Source of the DNA: Xenophilus sp. L33
GTDB lineage: Bacteria > Pseudomonadota > Gammaproteobacteria > Burkholderiales > Burkholderiaceae_C
NCBI RefSeq assembly: GCF_009765735.1
Contig: NZ_LMUW01000055.1
Coordinates: 1 to 59,190 of the forward strand
Direction of reading: 5' to 3'
Length of the DNA stretch: 59,190 bases
The translations under genes were made by a program, and so were the position numbers. Shown piece after piece: positions 44,916-54,533 of this stretch. Positions within the stretch are counted from its first letter, which is position 1. Every line of letters begins with the position of its first letter. The notes below the pieces were generated by a model that saw only the letters and a list, made by a program, of their open reading frames with translations, did not search any database and had not been told where the DNA came from.

Positions 44916-45745
44916 GAAGCACCGTCGAAACCGTCCTCAACGGCCCGGTCTACGCCGACGTGCCGACGCCGGTCTTCACGCCCGGCCCGAGCGGCACCCA
45001 CATCACGATCCGCGGCCTCACCAAGTATTTCGCCGGCTGGCCGCTCTACGAGAACTTCGACCTCGACATCCCCAAGCACAAGATCGTCTCGGTCTTCGGC
45101 CCCAACGGCTGCGGCAAGTCGACCTTGATCAACATGATCGCGGGGCTGATCCCGATCGACTCGGGCGAGATCCTGTTCGACGGCAAGTCGCTCAAGGACA
45201 CCAAGATCGGCTACGTCTTCCAGAACTACCGCGAGGCGATGTTCCCGTGGATGCGCACCATCGACAACATCGCCTATCCGCTCAAGCTCGAAGGCCGCAG
45301 CAAGGCCGAGGTCGATCGCCGCATGGCCGAGCTGGTGGCTTCGTTCGACGTCAAGTTCGACCTGAAGCGCTTCCCCTACGAACTCTCGGGCGGCCAGCAG
45401 CAGACCGCGTCGATCATGCGGGCGCTGGCGCCGAACCCCGAGGTGCTGTTCCTCGACGAGCCCTTCTCGGCGCTCGACTTCGAGATGACGCTCTTCATCC
45501 GCGAGAAGCTGCAGGAGGTGTTCATGCAGACCGGCACCACCATGCTGCTGGTCTCGCACGATCTGGAAGAAGCGGTGTACCTGGCCGACGAGGTGCTGCT
45601 CCTGACCAAGCGGCCGACCAAGGTCGCCGAGATCCTGCACTACGGCGATGCCCGCCCGCGCACGCTCGACACGCTGAGCGCGCCGAGCTTCATCGACATG
45701 AAGAAGCTGAGCCTGGAGATCTTCCAGCGCGAAGTCCGGAGGTGA
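44912..45745 (+). CDS. ABC transporter ATP-binding protein, SsuB/TauB-like
   Basis: The 277-residue ATPase has Walker A FGPNGCGKST, Walker B VLFLDEPFSALD and the switch His in LVSHDLEEA. The signature motif reads LSGGQQQTASIMRAL; the residue after the glutamines is Thr instead of the usual Arg, which is unusual. It belongs to the same transporter as the two preceding genes. Confidence 0.92.
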   Translation: MRSTVETVLNGPVYADVPTPVFTPGPSGTHITIRGLTKYFAGWPLYENFDLDIPKHKIVSVFGPNGCGKSTLINMIAGLIPIDSGEILFDGKSLKDTKIGYVFQNYREAMFPWMRTIDNIAYPLKLEGRSKAEVDRRMAELVASFDVKFDLKRFPYELSGGQQQTASIMRALAPNPEVLFLDEPFSALDFEMTLFIREKLQEVFMQTGTTMLLVSHDLEEAVYLADEVLLLTKRPTKVAEILHYGDARPRTLDTLSAPSFIDMKKLSLEIFQREVRR

Positions 45746-45749
45746 CCGC

Positions 45750-45962
45750 ATGCCACTCGCCCCGCAACAGATCGAAGCCTACGTGGATGCCGCGTCGACC
45801 GCGATCGGCCTGCGCCTGAGCCCCGAGCATCGTCCCGGCGTGCTGCGCTTCTTCGCGCTGGCCGCGGAATTCGCCGCGCTGGTCGAGGCGGTGCCGCTGA
45901 GCGAGCGCGACGAGCCGGCGGTGCACTTCACGCCGGTGTCACCTCGGGAGAAGGAATCATGA
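45750..45962 (+). CDS. atzG: AtzG-like small subunit (DUF4089)
   Basis: The 70-residue helical protein resembles AtzG, the GatC-like partner that stabilises AtzE (1-carboxybiuret hydrolase) in cyanuric acid degraders. It starts 4 bases after the ABC ATPase stop, and its own stop overlaps the atzE start by 4 bases, consistent with a tight complex of the two products. The identification rests on size, the N-terminal QIEAYVDAAS helix and genomic position; sequence conservation in the family is low. Confidence 0.8.
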   Translation: MPLAPQQIEAYVDAASTAIGLRLSPEHRPGVLRFFALAAEFAALVEAVPLSERDEPAVHFTPVSPREKES

Positions 45963-47386
45963 GCGCCGCCGACCTGCTGCGGCGCGACGGTTTCGCCATG
46001 GCCGAGGCAGTGCGCAGCGGCGCGGTGAGCGCGGTGCAGCTGGTGCAGGCCAGCCTCGACCGCATCGAGGCGACCGACAAGAAGGTCAACGCCTTCACCG
46101 ACCTGGTCACCCAGCGGGCGCTGCGCCGCGCGGCCCAGGTCGATGCTTCCCTGGCGTCGAGCCACGGCGCACGCACCCGCGAGCTGCCCTTGCTGGGCGT
46201 GCCCTTCGCGGCCAAGAACCTGTTCGACATTGCCGGCATCGCCACCCTCGCCGGCTCGAAGATCGAGCGCGAGACGGCGCCGGCGCGCGCCGACGCGACC
46301 CTGGTGCGGCGGCTGGAGAGCGCCGGCGCGGTGCTGGTCGGCGCGCTCAACATGGACGAATACGCCTACGGCTTCACCACCGAGAACAGCCACGACGGCG
46401 CCACCCACAATCCGCACGACCTGACGCGCAGCGCCGGCGGCTCCTCGGGCGGCTCGGGCGCCGCGATCGCCGCCGGGCAGGTGCCGCTGACGATCGGCTC
46501 CGACACCAACGGCTCGATCCGGGTGCCGTCGTCGTTCTGCGGGGTCTTCGGCTTGAAGCCGACCTTCGGGCGGCTGCCGCGCACCGGCAGCTTTCCCTTC
46601 GTCTCCAGTCTCGACCACCTCGGCCCCTTCGCCCGCTCGGCGCGCGACCTGGCGCTGGCCTACGACGCGATGCAGGGTCCCGAGAACCCGCTGCTGCCGC
46701 ACGACCCCGGCTGCGCCCAGCGCGCCGCCCAGCCGGTGGTGCCGCTGCTCGCGCGCGGCGCGCAGGGCCTGCGCATCGGCGTGCTCGGCGGCTGGTTCCG
46801 CGAACGCGCGCATGCCGATGCGGTGGCCGCGGTCGACACGGTCGCCCAGGCGCTGGGCGCCAGCCAGACGGTCGAGCTGCCGATGGTCGAGGCCGGCCGG
46901 GCTGCCGCCTTCATCATCACCAACACCGAAGGCGCCTCGCTGCACCTGCCCAACCTGCGGCGCCGGCCGCAGGACTTCGAGCCGCTGTCGCGCGACCGCT
47001 TCCTGGCCGGTGCGCTCTTGCCCGGCGCCTGGGCCGCGCGGGCCCAGCGGGTGCGGCGGCTCTACGCCGAGCAGGCCGCGAAGGTGTTCGAGCGCTTCGA
47101 CATCCTCCTGGCGCCGGCGACGCCCTTCGCCGCCATGCCGCTCGGCACCGAATGGGTCGAGCTGAACGGCCAGCGGGTGCCGCTCAGGCCGAACATCGGC
47201 GTGATGACGCAGCCGATCTCGTGCATCGGCCTGCCGGTCTGCGCGGTGCCGGTGTGGGGCGCCCATGCCAGCCTGCCGATCGGCGTGCAGGTGATCGCCG
47301 CGCCCTGGCGCGAGGACCTCGCGCTGCGCGTCGCGGTCGAACTGGAAACCGCCGGCGTGGTGCACTCGCCGGTGGCGTCGCTGTGA
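45959..47386 (+). CDS. atzE: AtzE-like amidase (1-carboxybiuret hydrolase)
   Basis: This amidase-signature protein of 475 residues has Lys86 (FAAKNLFD), serines in SAGGSSGGSG (162-163) and Ser186 (SDTNGSIRVP) as the catalytic triad. AtzE hydrolyses 1-carboxybiuret, the direct product of cyanuric acid hydrolase, to 1,3-dicarboxyurea. The preceding atzG and following atzH genes and atzF in the same operon make AtzE the best assignment; a related GatA-like amidase with another urea-type substrate remains possible. Confidence 0.85.
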   Translation: MSAADLLRRDGFAMAEAVRSGAVSAVQLVQASLDRIEATDKKVNAFTDLVTQRALRRAAQVDASLASSHGARTRELPLLGVPFAAKNLFDIAGIATLAGSKIERETAPARADATLVRRLESAGAVLVGALNMDEYAYGFTTENSHDGATHNPHDLTRSAGGSSGGSGAAIAAGQVPLTIGSDTNGSIRVPSSFCGVFGLKPTFGRLPRTGSFPFVSSLDHLGPFARSARDLALAYDAMQGPENPLLPHDPGCAQRAAQPVVPLLARGAQGLRIGVLGGWFRERAHADAVAAVDTVAQALGASQTVELPMVEAGRAAAFIITNTEGASLHLPNLRRRPQDFEPLSRDRFLAGALLPGAWAARAQRVRRLYAEQAAKVFERFDILLAPATPFAAMPLGTEWVELNGQRVPLRPNIGVMTQPISCIGLPVCAVPVWGAHASLPIGVQVIAAPWREDLALRVAVELETAGVVHSPVASL

Positions 47387-47410
47387 CGCCGCCCTGACAG
47401 AGGACAAGCC

Positions 47411-47806
47411 ATGACATCACCCTTCACCGACCTCGCGGTCAACCTGCCCGACGTGCTGGCCGAAGTGACCGCCGTCTTCGAGCGCTACGAGGACGCGCTG
47501 GTCACCAACAAGGTCGAGGTGCTCGACGAACTGTTCCTCGACAGCCCGCGCACCCTGCGCTACGGCGTGGCCGAGAACCTGTACGGCTACGAGGCGATCA
47601 AGGCCTTCCGCGCCTCGCGCCCGGCGCAGGGCCTGGCGCGCACGCTGCCGCGGGTGGAGATCACCACCTACGGGCGCGACTTCGCGACCGCCAACTGCGA
47701 ATTCCTGCGCGAGGGCAGCACAAAGACGGGGCGCCAGAGCCAGACCTGGATGCGCACTGCACAAGGCTGGCGCGTGGTGGCGGCGCACGTGAGCCTGATG
47801 GCCTGA
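47411..47806 (+). CDS. atzH: AtzH-like NTF2-fold protein (DUF3225)
   Basis: The 131-residue protein has the SnoaL/NTF2-like fold pattern ([57 protein letters not shown]). AtzH is reported to be a decarboxylating amidohydrolase that turns 1,3-dicarboxyurea into allophanate. Its position after atzE matches Pseudomonas ADP-like clusters, so this operon could convert carboxybiuret to allophanate. It is the last gene before the second operator-like element. Confidence 0.85.
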   Translation: MTSPFTDLAVNLPDVLAEVTAVFERYEDALVTNKVEVLDELFLDSPRTLRYGVAENLYGYEAIKAFRASRPAQGLARTLPRVEITTYGRDFATANCEFLREGSTKTGRQSQTWMRTAQGWRVVAAHVSLMA

Positions 47807-47875
47807 TTCCGGGGCCGTTCGGGTCCTTTTCGGACCTATTCGGCGGTCGGCAGGCTGGTACGGTTTATGCACACC

Positions 47876-47896
47876 ATCTTGTATCCAAGACAGGAT
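47876..47896. promoter_or_regulatory. Operator-like element upstream of BMP transporter operon
   Basis: This second copy of the 21-bp element found upstream of atzF has the arms TCTTG (47877-47881) and CAAGA (47886-47890) around TATC. It differs from copy 1 at only two central bases. It lies 45 bases before the binding protein start in a 134-base intergenic gap, and probably marks the promoter of the second half of the island. Confidence 0.65.
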
Positions 47897-47940
47897 ATCC
47901 AAGTTCCACGTTCCCTCCTTCACCTATCAGGAGCCACACC

Positions 47941-49053
47941 ATGAGCCAGTTGAATCGTCGCGAAACCCTCAAGTCCATTGCCGCGCTGGCCTCCGCCACG
48001 ACGCTTGGCGGCTGGAGCGCCATGGCCCGCGCGCAGAAGCCGCTGACCGTCGGCGTCATCTACGTCGGCGCGCGCGACGACTACGGCTACAACCAGTCGC
48101 ACGCGCAGGCGGCGGCGCTGGTCAAGAAGATGCCCGGCATCAAGGTGGTCGAGGAAGAGAACGTGCCCGAGACCGCCTCGGTGCAGAAGACCATGACCGG
48201 CATGATCCAGCAGGACGGCGCCAGCCTCTTGTTCCCGACCTCCTTCGGCTACTTCGACCCGCACATCCTGACCGAGGCCGGCAAGTACCCGGACGTGCGC
48301 TTCTCGCACTGCGGCGGCCTCTGGACGCCGGCGAACCCGAAGAACGTCGGCAGCTTCTTCGGCTACATCGACGAATGCCAGTACCTCAACGGCGTGGTCG
48401 CCGGCCACATGACCAAGAGCAAGAAGATCGCCTTCGTCGCCGCCAAGCCGATCCCGCAGGTGCTGCGCAACATCAACGCCTTCACGCTCGGCGCGCGCTC
48501 CGTCGACCCGAGCATCACCTGCAGCGTGATCTTCACCGGCGACTGGTCGATGCCGGTCAAGGAAGCCGAGGCCACCAACAGCATGGCCGACCAGGGCTGC
48601 GACGTCTTCACGATGCACGTGGACGGCCCCAAGGTGGTGGTCGAGACCGCTGCCAAGCGCGGCAAGATGGTCTGCGGCTACCACGCGAGCCAGGCGGCGC
48701 TGGCGCCCAACGCCTACCTGACCGGTGCCGAGTGGAACTGGATCACGCCCTACAAGATCATCGTGGACGCCGCCCAGGCCGGAAAGCCGCACCCGAACTT
48801 CCTGCGCGGCGGCCTGAAGGACGACTACGTGAAGATGTCCGCCTACGGCTCGATGGTGACCGACGTCGCCAAGAAGCACGCGGAGGAGATGAAGGCCAAG
48901 ATGATCGCCGGCAGCTTCGACATCTTCCAGGGCGGCCTGAAGGACAACAAGGGCACGGTCGTGATCCCGGCCGGCAAGCCGCTCAAGCAGACCGACCTCG
49001 AGCTCGAGAAGATGAACTACCTGGTCGAAGGCGTCCAGGGTTCGATCGGCTGA
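47941..49053 (+). CDS. BMP-family ABC transporter substrate-binding protein
   Basis: This is a 370-residue binding protein of the BmpA/Med (basic membrane protein, nucleoside-type) family. It has a twin-arginine signal (NRRETLK, residues 5-11, hydrophobic to about 29). The mature part starts KPLTVGVIYVGARDDYGYNQ. Family members bind nucleosides, purines or related N-rich rings. A strong CAGGAG ribosome-binding site precedes it. It is followed by two permease genes and, further on, an ATPase gene of the same transporter. Confidence 0.92.
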   Translation: MSQLNRRETLKSIAALASATTLGGWSAMARAQKPLTVGVIYVGARDDYGYNQSHAQAAALVKKMPGIKVVEEENVPETASVQKTMTGMIQQDGASLLFPTSFGYFDPHILTEAGKYPDVRFSHCGGLWTPANPKNVGSFFGYIDECQYLNGVVAGHMTKSKKIAFVAAKPIPQVLRNINAFTLGARSVDPSITCSVIFTGDWSMPVKEAEATNSMADQGCDVFTMHVDGPKVVVETAAKRGKMVCGYHASQAALAPNAYLTGAEWNWITPYKIIVDAAQAGKPHPNFLRGGLKDDYVKMSAYGSMVTDVAKKHAEEMKAKMIAGSFDIFQGGLKDNKGTVVIPAGKPLKQTDLELEKMNYLVEGVQGSIG

Positions 49054-49055
49054 TC

Positions 49056-49078
49056 GCCGCGAGGGCGGCACCCGCGGC
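49056..49078 (+). other. Intercistronic stem-loop after binding protein gene
   Basis: GCCGCG (49056-49061) and CGCGGC (49073-49078) can form a 6-bp all-GC stem with an 11-base loop, 2 bases after the binding protein stop. Such hairpins between a periplasmic binding protein gene and its permease genes often stabilise the upstream mRNA and raise binding protein levels. There is no T-run, so it is not a typical terminator. In a GC-rich genome chance hairpins are common. Confidence 0.35.
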
Positions 49079-49111
49079 CCGAGGCCATCCAGGCAGTCAA
49101 GGGAGTTGACG

Positions 49112-50194
49112 ATGCGCAATATGCTTCGCGAGATCGGGCTGCCGGTGTTCGCCATCGCGGCGGCGCTGCTGCTGTTCGGAGTGTTCGTCTGGTTCGCGGG
49201 CGTGAGCCCGATCGACGTCTGGGCGACGCTCTTCAAGGGCGCCTTCGGCGACTGGTTCTCCTGGCAGAACACCCTGCAGCGGGCGGCGCCGCTCATGCTG
49301 ACCGCGCTGTGCGTCGCGATTCCGGCGCGCGCCGGGCTGGTGATCATCGGCGGCGAGGGCGCGCTGGTGCTGGGCGGCCTGGCCGCCGCGGCGCTGCCGT
49401 CGATGCTGCCGCTGCCGCCGAACGTCGTCGGCAGCTTCGCGCTCTGCGTGGCCGGTGCGATCGCCGGCGGCCTGTGGATCATGCTGGCCGGCTGGCTGCG
49501 CCAGTACCGCGGCATCAACGAGACGATCAGCAGCCTGCTGCTGGCCTACATCGCGATCGGCGTCTTCAAGCACATCGTCGAAGGGCCGCTGCGCGACCCG
49601 GCCAGCCTCAACAAGCCGTCGACCCGCTCGCTGGTCGACGGCCTGCAGATCGGCGGCATTGGCGGCTCGGACGTGCACTGGGGGCTGGTGATCGGCGTGC
49701 TGGCCTGCCTCCTGTCGGGCATCTGGCTGCGCGTGACCGCCTCGGGCTTCTCGGTGCGCGTGGTCGGCGGCAACCCGCGCACCGCGCAACTGGTCGGCCT
49801 GCCGGCGACGCGGCTCATCCTCGCGGCCTGCGGCCTCGGCGGCGGCTTCGCCGGCGTCGCCGGCGCGGTCGAGGTGGCGGCGGTGCACACCAACGCCAAC
49901 GCCTCGCTGATCGCGGGCTACGGCTACTCGGGCATCCTGGTGTCCTTCATCGCGCGCCACAACCCGATCGCGATCATCCCGGTGGCGATCCTGTTCGGCG
50001 GCTTCGGCGCCGCCGGCAGCCTGCTTCAGCGGCGCCTCGGGCTGCCCGACGCCTCGGTGCTGGTGCTGCAGGGCCTGGCCTTCGTGCTGATCCTGGCCAG
50101 CGAGGGCCTGCGCATGATCGACTGGAAGACGCTGATGAAGAACCGCATGCCGCAGGCGGTGCAGCCGCGGCTCACCAAGGAGTCGGCATCGTGA
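49112..50194 (+). CDS. BMP-type ABC transporter permease 1
   Basis: The 360-residue permease of the branched-chain amino acid/ribose/nucleoside type has about 8-10 membrane segments. GINETISSLLLAYIAIGVF and GNPRTAQLVGLPATRLI are hallmarks of the NupP/YufP subfamily. The ATG at 49112 has a GGGAG ribosome-binding site 6 bases upstream; an in-frame TTG 2 codons earlier is less likely. Its stop overlaps the second permease start. Confidence 0.9.
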   Translation: MRNMLREIGLPVFAIAAALLLFGVFVWFAGVSPIDVWATLFKGAFGDWFSWQNTLQRAAPLMLTALCVAIPARAGLVIIGGEGALVLGGLAAAALPSMLPLPPNVVGSFALCVAGAIAGGLWIMLAGWLRQYRGINETISSLLLAYIAIGVFKHIVEGPLRDPASLNKPSTRSLVDGLQIGGIGGSDVHWGLVIGVLACLLSGIWLRVTASGFSVRVVGGNPRTAQLVGLPATRLILAACGLGGGFAGVAGAVEVAAVHTNANASLIAGYGYSGILVSFIARHNPIAIIPVAILFGGFGAAGSLLQRRLGLPDASVLVLQGLAFVLILASEGLRMIDWKTLMKNRMPQAVQPRLTKESAS

Positions 50195-51111
50195 CCTCGG
50201 ACCAATGGATCGCGCTGGTGTTCGGCATCGTCGGCGGCGCGCTGCGCGTCGGGGCACCGTTCCTCTTCGTCAGCCTCGGCGAATGCCTGACCGAGAAGTC
50301 GGGCCGCATCAACCTCGGCTTGGAGGGCGTGCTGGTGCTGTCGGCCATGGCCTCCTTCGGCGGCTCGTGGCTCACCGGCTCGGCCTGGCTCGGCGTGCTG
50401 ATCGGCGCCGCTGCCGGCGCGCTGCTGGCGCTGCTGCACGGCTTGCTGTGCTCGCTCGACCGGGTCAACGACGTCGCCACCGGCATCGCGCTGATGCTGT
50501 TCGGCACCGGCCTGGCCTTCTACCTCGGCAAGCCGCTGATCCAGCCGCAGGCGCCGCAGCTGCCGGCGATCCCGCTGGGCTTCTGGACCGACAACCAGGT
50601 GATCGCCTCGGCCTTGCGGGTCAATGCGCTGGTGCCGATCGGCGTGGTGCTGGCGATCGCCATGTACTGGGGTTTCGCCCGCACACGCGCCGGCCTGCTG
50701 GTGCGCATGGCCGGCGACTCGGCCAACGCGACCCGGGCGCTGGGCTATTCGGTCTCGGGGCTGCGCATCGCGGCGACCACCGCGGGCGGCGCGATCGCCG
50801 GGCTCGGCGGTGCCTCGCTGACGCTCTTCTATCCCGGCAGCTGGAGCGAAGGCATCTCCAGCGGCCAGGGCCTGATCGCGGTGGCGCTGGTGATCTTCGC
50901 GCGCTGGAGCCCGCTGCGCTGCATCGGCGCGGCGCTGCTCTTCGGCGGCGCCGGTGCGATCGGCCCGGCGCTGCAGTCGATCGGCATTGGCTGGGGCTAC
51001 CAGCTGTTCAACACGGTGCCCTACGTGCTCACGCTGGTGATCCTGGTGTTCACCTGCAAGCCGGGCAAGGTCGCGATCGGCAGCCCGGGCGAGCTGTCGT
51101 CGACGCGTTGA
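50191..51111 (+). CDS. BMP-type ABC transporter permease 2
   Basis: This 306-residue permease of the NupQ/YufQ type begins at a GTG overlapping the previous stop by 4 bases (GTGA), with AAGGAG upstream. KSGRINLGLEGVLVLSAM and GDSANATRALGYSVSGLR are typical. It forms the heterodimeric channel with permease 1. The formamidase gene follows after 19 bases. Confidence 0.9.
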   Translation: MTSDQWIALVFGIVGGALRVGAPFLFVSLGECLTEKSGRINLGLEGVLVLSAMASFGGSWLTGSAWLGVLIGAAAGALLALLHGLLCSLDRVNDVATGIALMLFGTGLAFYLGKPLIQPQAPQLPAIPLGFWTDNQVIASALRVNALVPIGVVLAIAMYWGFARTRAGLLVRMAGDSANATRALGYSVSGLRIAATTAGGAIAGLGGASLTLFYPGSWSEGISSGQGLIAVALVIFARWSPLRCIGAALLFGGAGAIGPALQSIGIGWGYQLFNTVPYVLTLVILVFTCKPGKVAIGSPGELSSTR

Positions 51112-51130
51112 TGAACAGGGAAGAAAACAC

Positions 51131-52174
51131 ATGAGCGGTCTCGGCGGTCTCAACAAGTCGGCCAACGGCGTCGTGGTCGGCCTGGTGCAGCTGCAGCTGC
51201 CGGTGGTCGCGACCGCGGCCGACCTGGCGGCACAGACGAAGCGCATCTGCGAGCTGGTCGGCAAGGCGCGGCGCAACCAGGGCACGATGGACCTGGTGGT
51301 GTTCCCGGAATATTCATTGCACGGCCTGTCGATGGACATCTCGCCCGAGATCATGTGCAGCCTCGACGGCCCCGAGGTCGCGGCCTTCCGCCAGGCCTGC
51401 GTCGACCACGCCATCTGGGGCTGCTTCTCGATCATGGAAGCCAACCCCGGCGGCAACCCGTACAACAGCGGATTGATCATCGACGACCACGGCGCGATCC
51501 GCCTCTACTACCGCAAGATGCATCCGTGGGTGCCGGTGGAGCCCTGGGAGCCGGGCAACCTCGGCATCCCGGTCTGCGACGGCCCCAGGGGCAGCAAGCT
51601 GGCGCTGATCATCTGCCACGACGGCATGCTGCCCGAGATGGCCCGCGAGGCCGCCTACAAGGGCGCCGAGATCATCATCCGCACGGCCGGCTACACCGCG
51701 CCGATCCGCCATGCGTGGCGCATCACCAACCAGGCCAACGCCTTCTGCAATCTCGCCATCACCGCCAACGTCTGCATGTGCGGCAGCGACGGCACCTTCG
51801 ACTCGATGGGCGAGGCCATGTTCTGCAACTTCGACGGCACGGTCATGGTCGAGGGCGGCGGCCGCCCCGACGAGATCGTCACCGCCGAGCTGCGGCCTGA
51901 CCTGGTGCGCGAGGCGCGCACCGGCTGGGGCGTCGAGAACAACATCTACCAGCTCTACCACCGCGGCTACGTCGCGGTGAAGGGCGGCGCCCAGGATTGC
52001 CCCTACACCTACATGCGCGACATGGCGGCCGGCCGCTACCAGCTGCCCTGGCCGGTCGAGGTGACCGACGGCCGCGGCTTCGGCTTCGCGCCGCCGGTGC
52101 GGCCCTACAAGGGGCCCGAGACCCATCCGCTGGTGCCGCAGCCGCCGCTGGCACCCACTTCCTCTTCCTCATGA
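51131..52174 (+). CDS. amiF: Formamidase (AmiF/nitrilase superfamily)
   Basis: This 347-residue carbon-nitrogen hydrolase closely resembles Helicobacter AmiF as I remember it. The catalytic triad is Glu60 (FPEYS), Lys129 (YYRKMHPW) and Cys162 (ICHDGM). Other shared stretches are [13 protein letters not shown] and [11 protein letters not shown]. AmiF hydrolyses formamide to formate and ammonia. Inside a biuret operon it may act on formamide or an N-formyl urea intermediate (inference). The C-terminal 25 residues are Pro/Ser-rich and non-conserved. Confidence 0.87.
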   Translation: MSGLGGLNKSANGVVVGLVQLQLPVVATAADLAAQTKRICELVGKARRNQGTMDLVVFPEYSLHGLSMDISPEIMCSLDGPEVAAFRQACVDHAIWGCFSIMEANPGGNPYNSGLIIDDHGAIRLYYRKMHPWVPVEPWEPGNLGIPVCDGPRGSKLALIICHDGMLPEMAREAAYKGAEIIIRTAGYTAPIRHAWRITNQANAFCNLAITANVCMCGSDGTFDSMGEAMFCNFDGTVMVEGGGRPDEIVTAELRPDLVREARTGWGVENNIYQLYHRGYVAVKGGAQDCPYTYMRDMAAGRYQLPWPVEVTDGRGFGFAPPVRPYKGPETHPLVPQPPLAPTSSSS

Positions 52175-52184
52175 GAAGGACGCC

Positions 52185-52886
52185 ATGAGCACCGAGACCT
52201 ACATCGACGCCCGACCCTACCGCTGGCCCTACAACGGCGACCTGCGCCCGGACAACACCGCGCTGATCGTCATCGACATGCAGACCGACTTCTGCGGCAA
52301 GGGCGGCTACGTCGACGTCATGGGCTACGACCTCGCGCTGGTGCAGGCGCCGATCGAGCCGATCGCGCGCACCCTGGCGCGTCTGCGGCCGCTGGGCTAC
52401 ACGATCATCCACACCCGCGAGGGCCACCGGCCTGACCTGGCCGACCTGCCGCCCAACAAGCGCTGGCGCTCGCGGCAGATCGGCGCCAACGGCGTCGGCA
52501 TCGGCGACGACGGCCCCTGCGGCCGCATCCTGATCCGCGGCGAACCGGGCTGGGACATCATCCCGGCGCTGGCGCCGGCCGAGGGCGAGGTGGTGATCGA
52601 CAAGCCCGGCAAGGGCTCGTTCTACGCCACCGACCTGGAGCTGATCCTGCGCACCCGCGGCATCGAGAACCTGATCCTCGCCGGCATCACCACCGACGTC
52701 TGCGTGCACACCACGATGCGCGACGCCAACGACCGCGGCTTCGAATGCCTGCTGCTGTCGGACTGCACCGCCGCCACCGACCACGGCAACCACCTGGCGG
52801 CGCTGAAGATGATCACCATGCAGGGCGGCGTCTTCGGCGCCCATGCGACCTCGGGCGCGCTGCTGGAAGCGCTGCCCGCCACCTGA
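52185..52886 (+). CDS. biuH: Biuret amidohydrolase BiuH (isochorismatase-like cysteine hydrolase)
   Basis: The 233-residue protein matches rhizobial BiuH closely from memory, including [37 protein letters not shown] and DKPGKGSF. The probable triad is an Asp in IDMQTDF (31/35), Lys140 and Cys173 (TTDVCVHTT). BiuH converts biuret to allophanate and ammonia, feeding AtzF. Triuret hydrolase belongs to the same family, so triuret is an alternative substrate. It lies 10 bases after the formamidase gene. Confidence 0.88.
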   Translation: MSTETYIDARPYRWPYNGDLRPDNTALIVIDMQTDFCGKGGYVDVMGYDLALVQAPIEPIARTLARLRPLGYTIIHTREGHRPDLADLPPNKRWRSRQIGANGVGIGDDGPCGRILIRGEPGWDIIPALAPAEGEVVIDKPGKGSFYATDLELILRTRGIENLILAGITTDVCVHTTMRDANDRGFECLLLSDCTAATDHGNHLAALKMITMQGGVFGAHATSGALLEALPAT

Positions 52887-52900
52887 GCCGAAGGCCCGCC

Positions 52901-54508
52901 ATGATCGCTCCCGTCTCCCCGCCGCCGCACGCCACCGGCGCGCTGGCGCTCGACACCTACGAGCTGACCAAGCGCTTCGGCGCCTTCACCGCGATGGACC
53001 ACGTGACCATGCACGTCGAGCGCGGCACGGTGCATGCGCTGCTCGGCGAGAACGGCGCCGGCAAGAGCACGCTGGTGAAGTGTGTGGCCGGCTTCCAGCG
53101 CGCCGAGGAGGGCAGCATCCTGATCGACGGCCGCGAGCAGGACATCGCCAACCCGGTGATCGCCCGCGAACTCGGCATCGGCATGGTCTACCAGCACTTC
53201 ACGCTGGCGCCCGGCATGACCGTGGCCGAGAACCTGCTGCTCGCCGGCGGCAAGACGCCGGCGGTGATCGACTGGAAGACGCAGCGCGCCGACCTCAAGG
53301 CCTTCCTCGCGACCACGCCCTTCAGCCTCGACCTGGACGTGCGGCCCTCGGAGCTGGCCGCCGGCGAGAAGCAGAAGCTGGAATTGCTCAAGCAGCTCTA
53401 CCTCAAGCCGCGCCTCCTGATCCTCGACGAGCCGACCTCGGTGCTGACGCCGCAGGAAGCCGACGAGGTGCTCGGCCACGTGCGCGAATTCGCGCTCTCC
53501 GGCATGTGCACCGTGCTGATCATCACGCACAAGTTCCGCGAGGTGATGGCCTATGCCGACAGCGTCACCGTGCTCCGGCGCGGCAAGGCGGTGCACCACT
53601 GCAAGGTCTCCGACACCACGCCGGCGCGGCTCGCGGCGGCCATGATGGGCGAGGGCGAGGCACCGCCGCCCGAGGAAGGCGACACCGCGCCGGCGACCGG
53701 CCGCGCGTTGCACGACCTGCAGCCGATCGCCGCCGACGCCGCGGTGGCGCTCGAGGTCGAGGGCCTGCAGTCGATGGGTGACCGCGGCACGCTGGCGGTG
53801 CACGACCTCAGCCTCCAGGTGCGTTCCGGCGAGATCCTCGGCGTCGCCGGCGTCTCGGGCAACGGCCAGCGCGAACTGGTCGAGGCGCTGGTCGGCCAGC
53901 GCCCGCGGCTGGCCGGCACGGTCACGGTGATGGGCCAGCCCTACGGCGCGAAACGCGAAGAGAACCGCCGCCTCAAGGTCCGCAGCCTGCCCGAGGAGCC
54001 CTTGCGCAACGCCTGCGTCGGCGACCTCAGCGTGGCCGAGAACATGGCGCTGCGCGACTTCGACCAGCCGCCCCTGGCCTGGCCCGCGCTCGGCGCCGAC
54101 CTGCTCAACTTCCCGCTCTGGCGCAGCCGGGCGCGCGAATGGATCGCCGAATACGGCGTCAAGACCCAAGGCGAGGGCGCGCCGATCCGCAGCCTCTCCG
54201 GCGGCAACGTGCAGCGCGCGGTGCTGGCGCGCGAACTGGCCGGCGACATCAACGTGCTGATCGCGGCCAACCCGGTGTTCGGCCTGGACTTCGCCGCGGT
54301 CGCCGAGATCCACAGCCGCATCGTGCAGGTGCGCGCCCGCGGCGGTGCGGTGCTGCTGATCAGCGAAGACCTGGACGAGCTGCTCGAGATGTCGGACCGC
54401 ATCGTCGTCATGAGCGAAGGCCGCATCGTCTTCGAGACGCCCGCCGCCACCGCCGAGCGCCACGTGCTGGGCGCGCACATGGGCGGCGGCGATCATCACG
54501 CGCACTGA
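52901..54508 (+). CDS. BMP-type ABC transporter ATPase (two NBDs)
   Basis: This 535-residue ATPase has two nucleotide-binding domains, as in NupA/RbsA. The first has Walker [10 protein letters not shown], Walker [12 protein letters not shown] and a degenerate signature (SELAAGEKQ). The second has GVSGNGQ in place of Walker A and a canonical LSGGNVQ signature followed by [13 protein letters not shown]. This asymmetry is normal for the family. It belongs with the binding protein and permeases at 47941-51111, from which it is separated by the two hydrolase genes. Confidence 0.92.
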   Translation: MIAPVSPPPHATGALALDTYELTKRFGAFTAMDHVTMHVERGTVHALLGENGAGKSTLVKCVAGFQRAEEGSILIDGREQDIANPVIARELGIGMVYQHFTLAPGMTVAENLLLAGGKTPAVIDWKTQRADLKAFLATTPFSLDLDVRPSELAAGEKQKLELLKQLYLKPRLLILDEPTSVLTPQEADEVLGHVREFALSGMCTVLIITHKFREVMAYADSVTVLRRGKAVHHCKVSDTTPARLAAAMMGEGEAPPPEEGDTAPATGRALHDLQPIAADAAVALEVEGLQSMGDRGTLAVHDLSLQVRSGEILGVAGVSGNGQRELVEALVGQRPRLAGTVTVMGQPYGAKREENRRLKVRSLPEEPLRNACVGDLSVAENMALRDFDQPPLAWPALGADLLNFPLWRSRAREWIAEYGVKTQGEGAPIRSLSGGNVQRAVLARELAGDINVLIAANPVFGLDFAAVAEIHSRIVQVRARGGAVLLISEDLDELLEMSDRIVVMSEGRIVFETPAATAERHVLGAHMGGGDHHAH

Positions 54509-54533
54509 AGCGCCGAACCTCCGAAAGGCCGCC

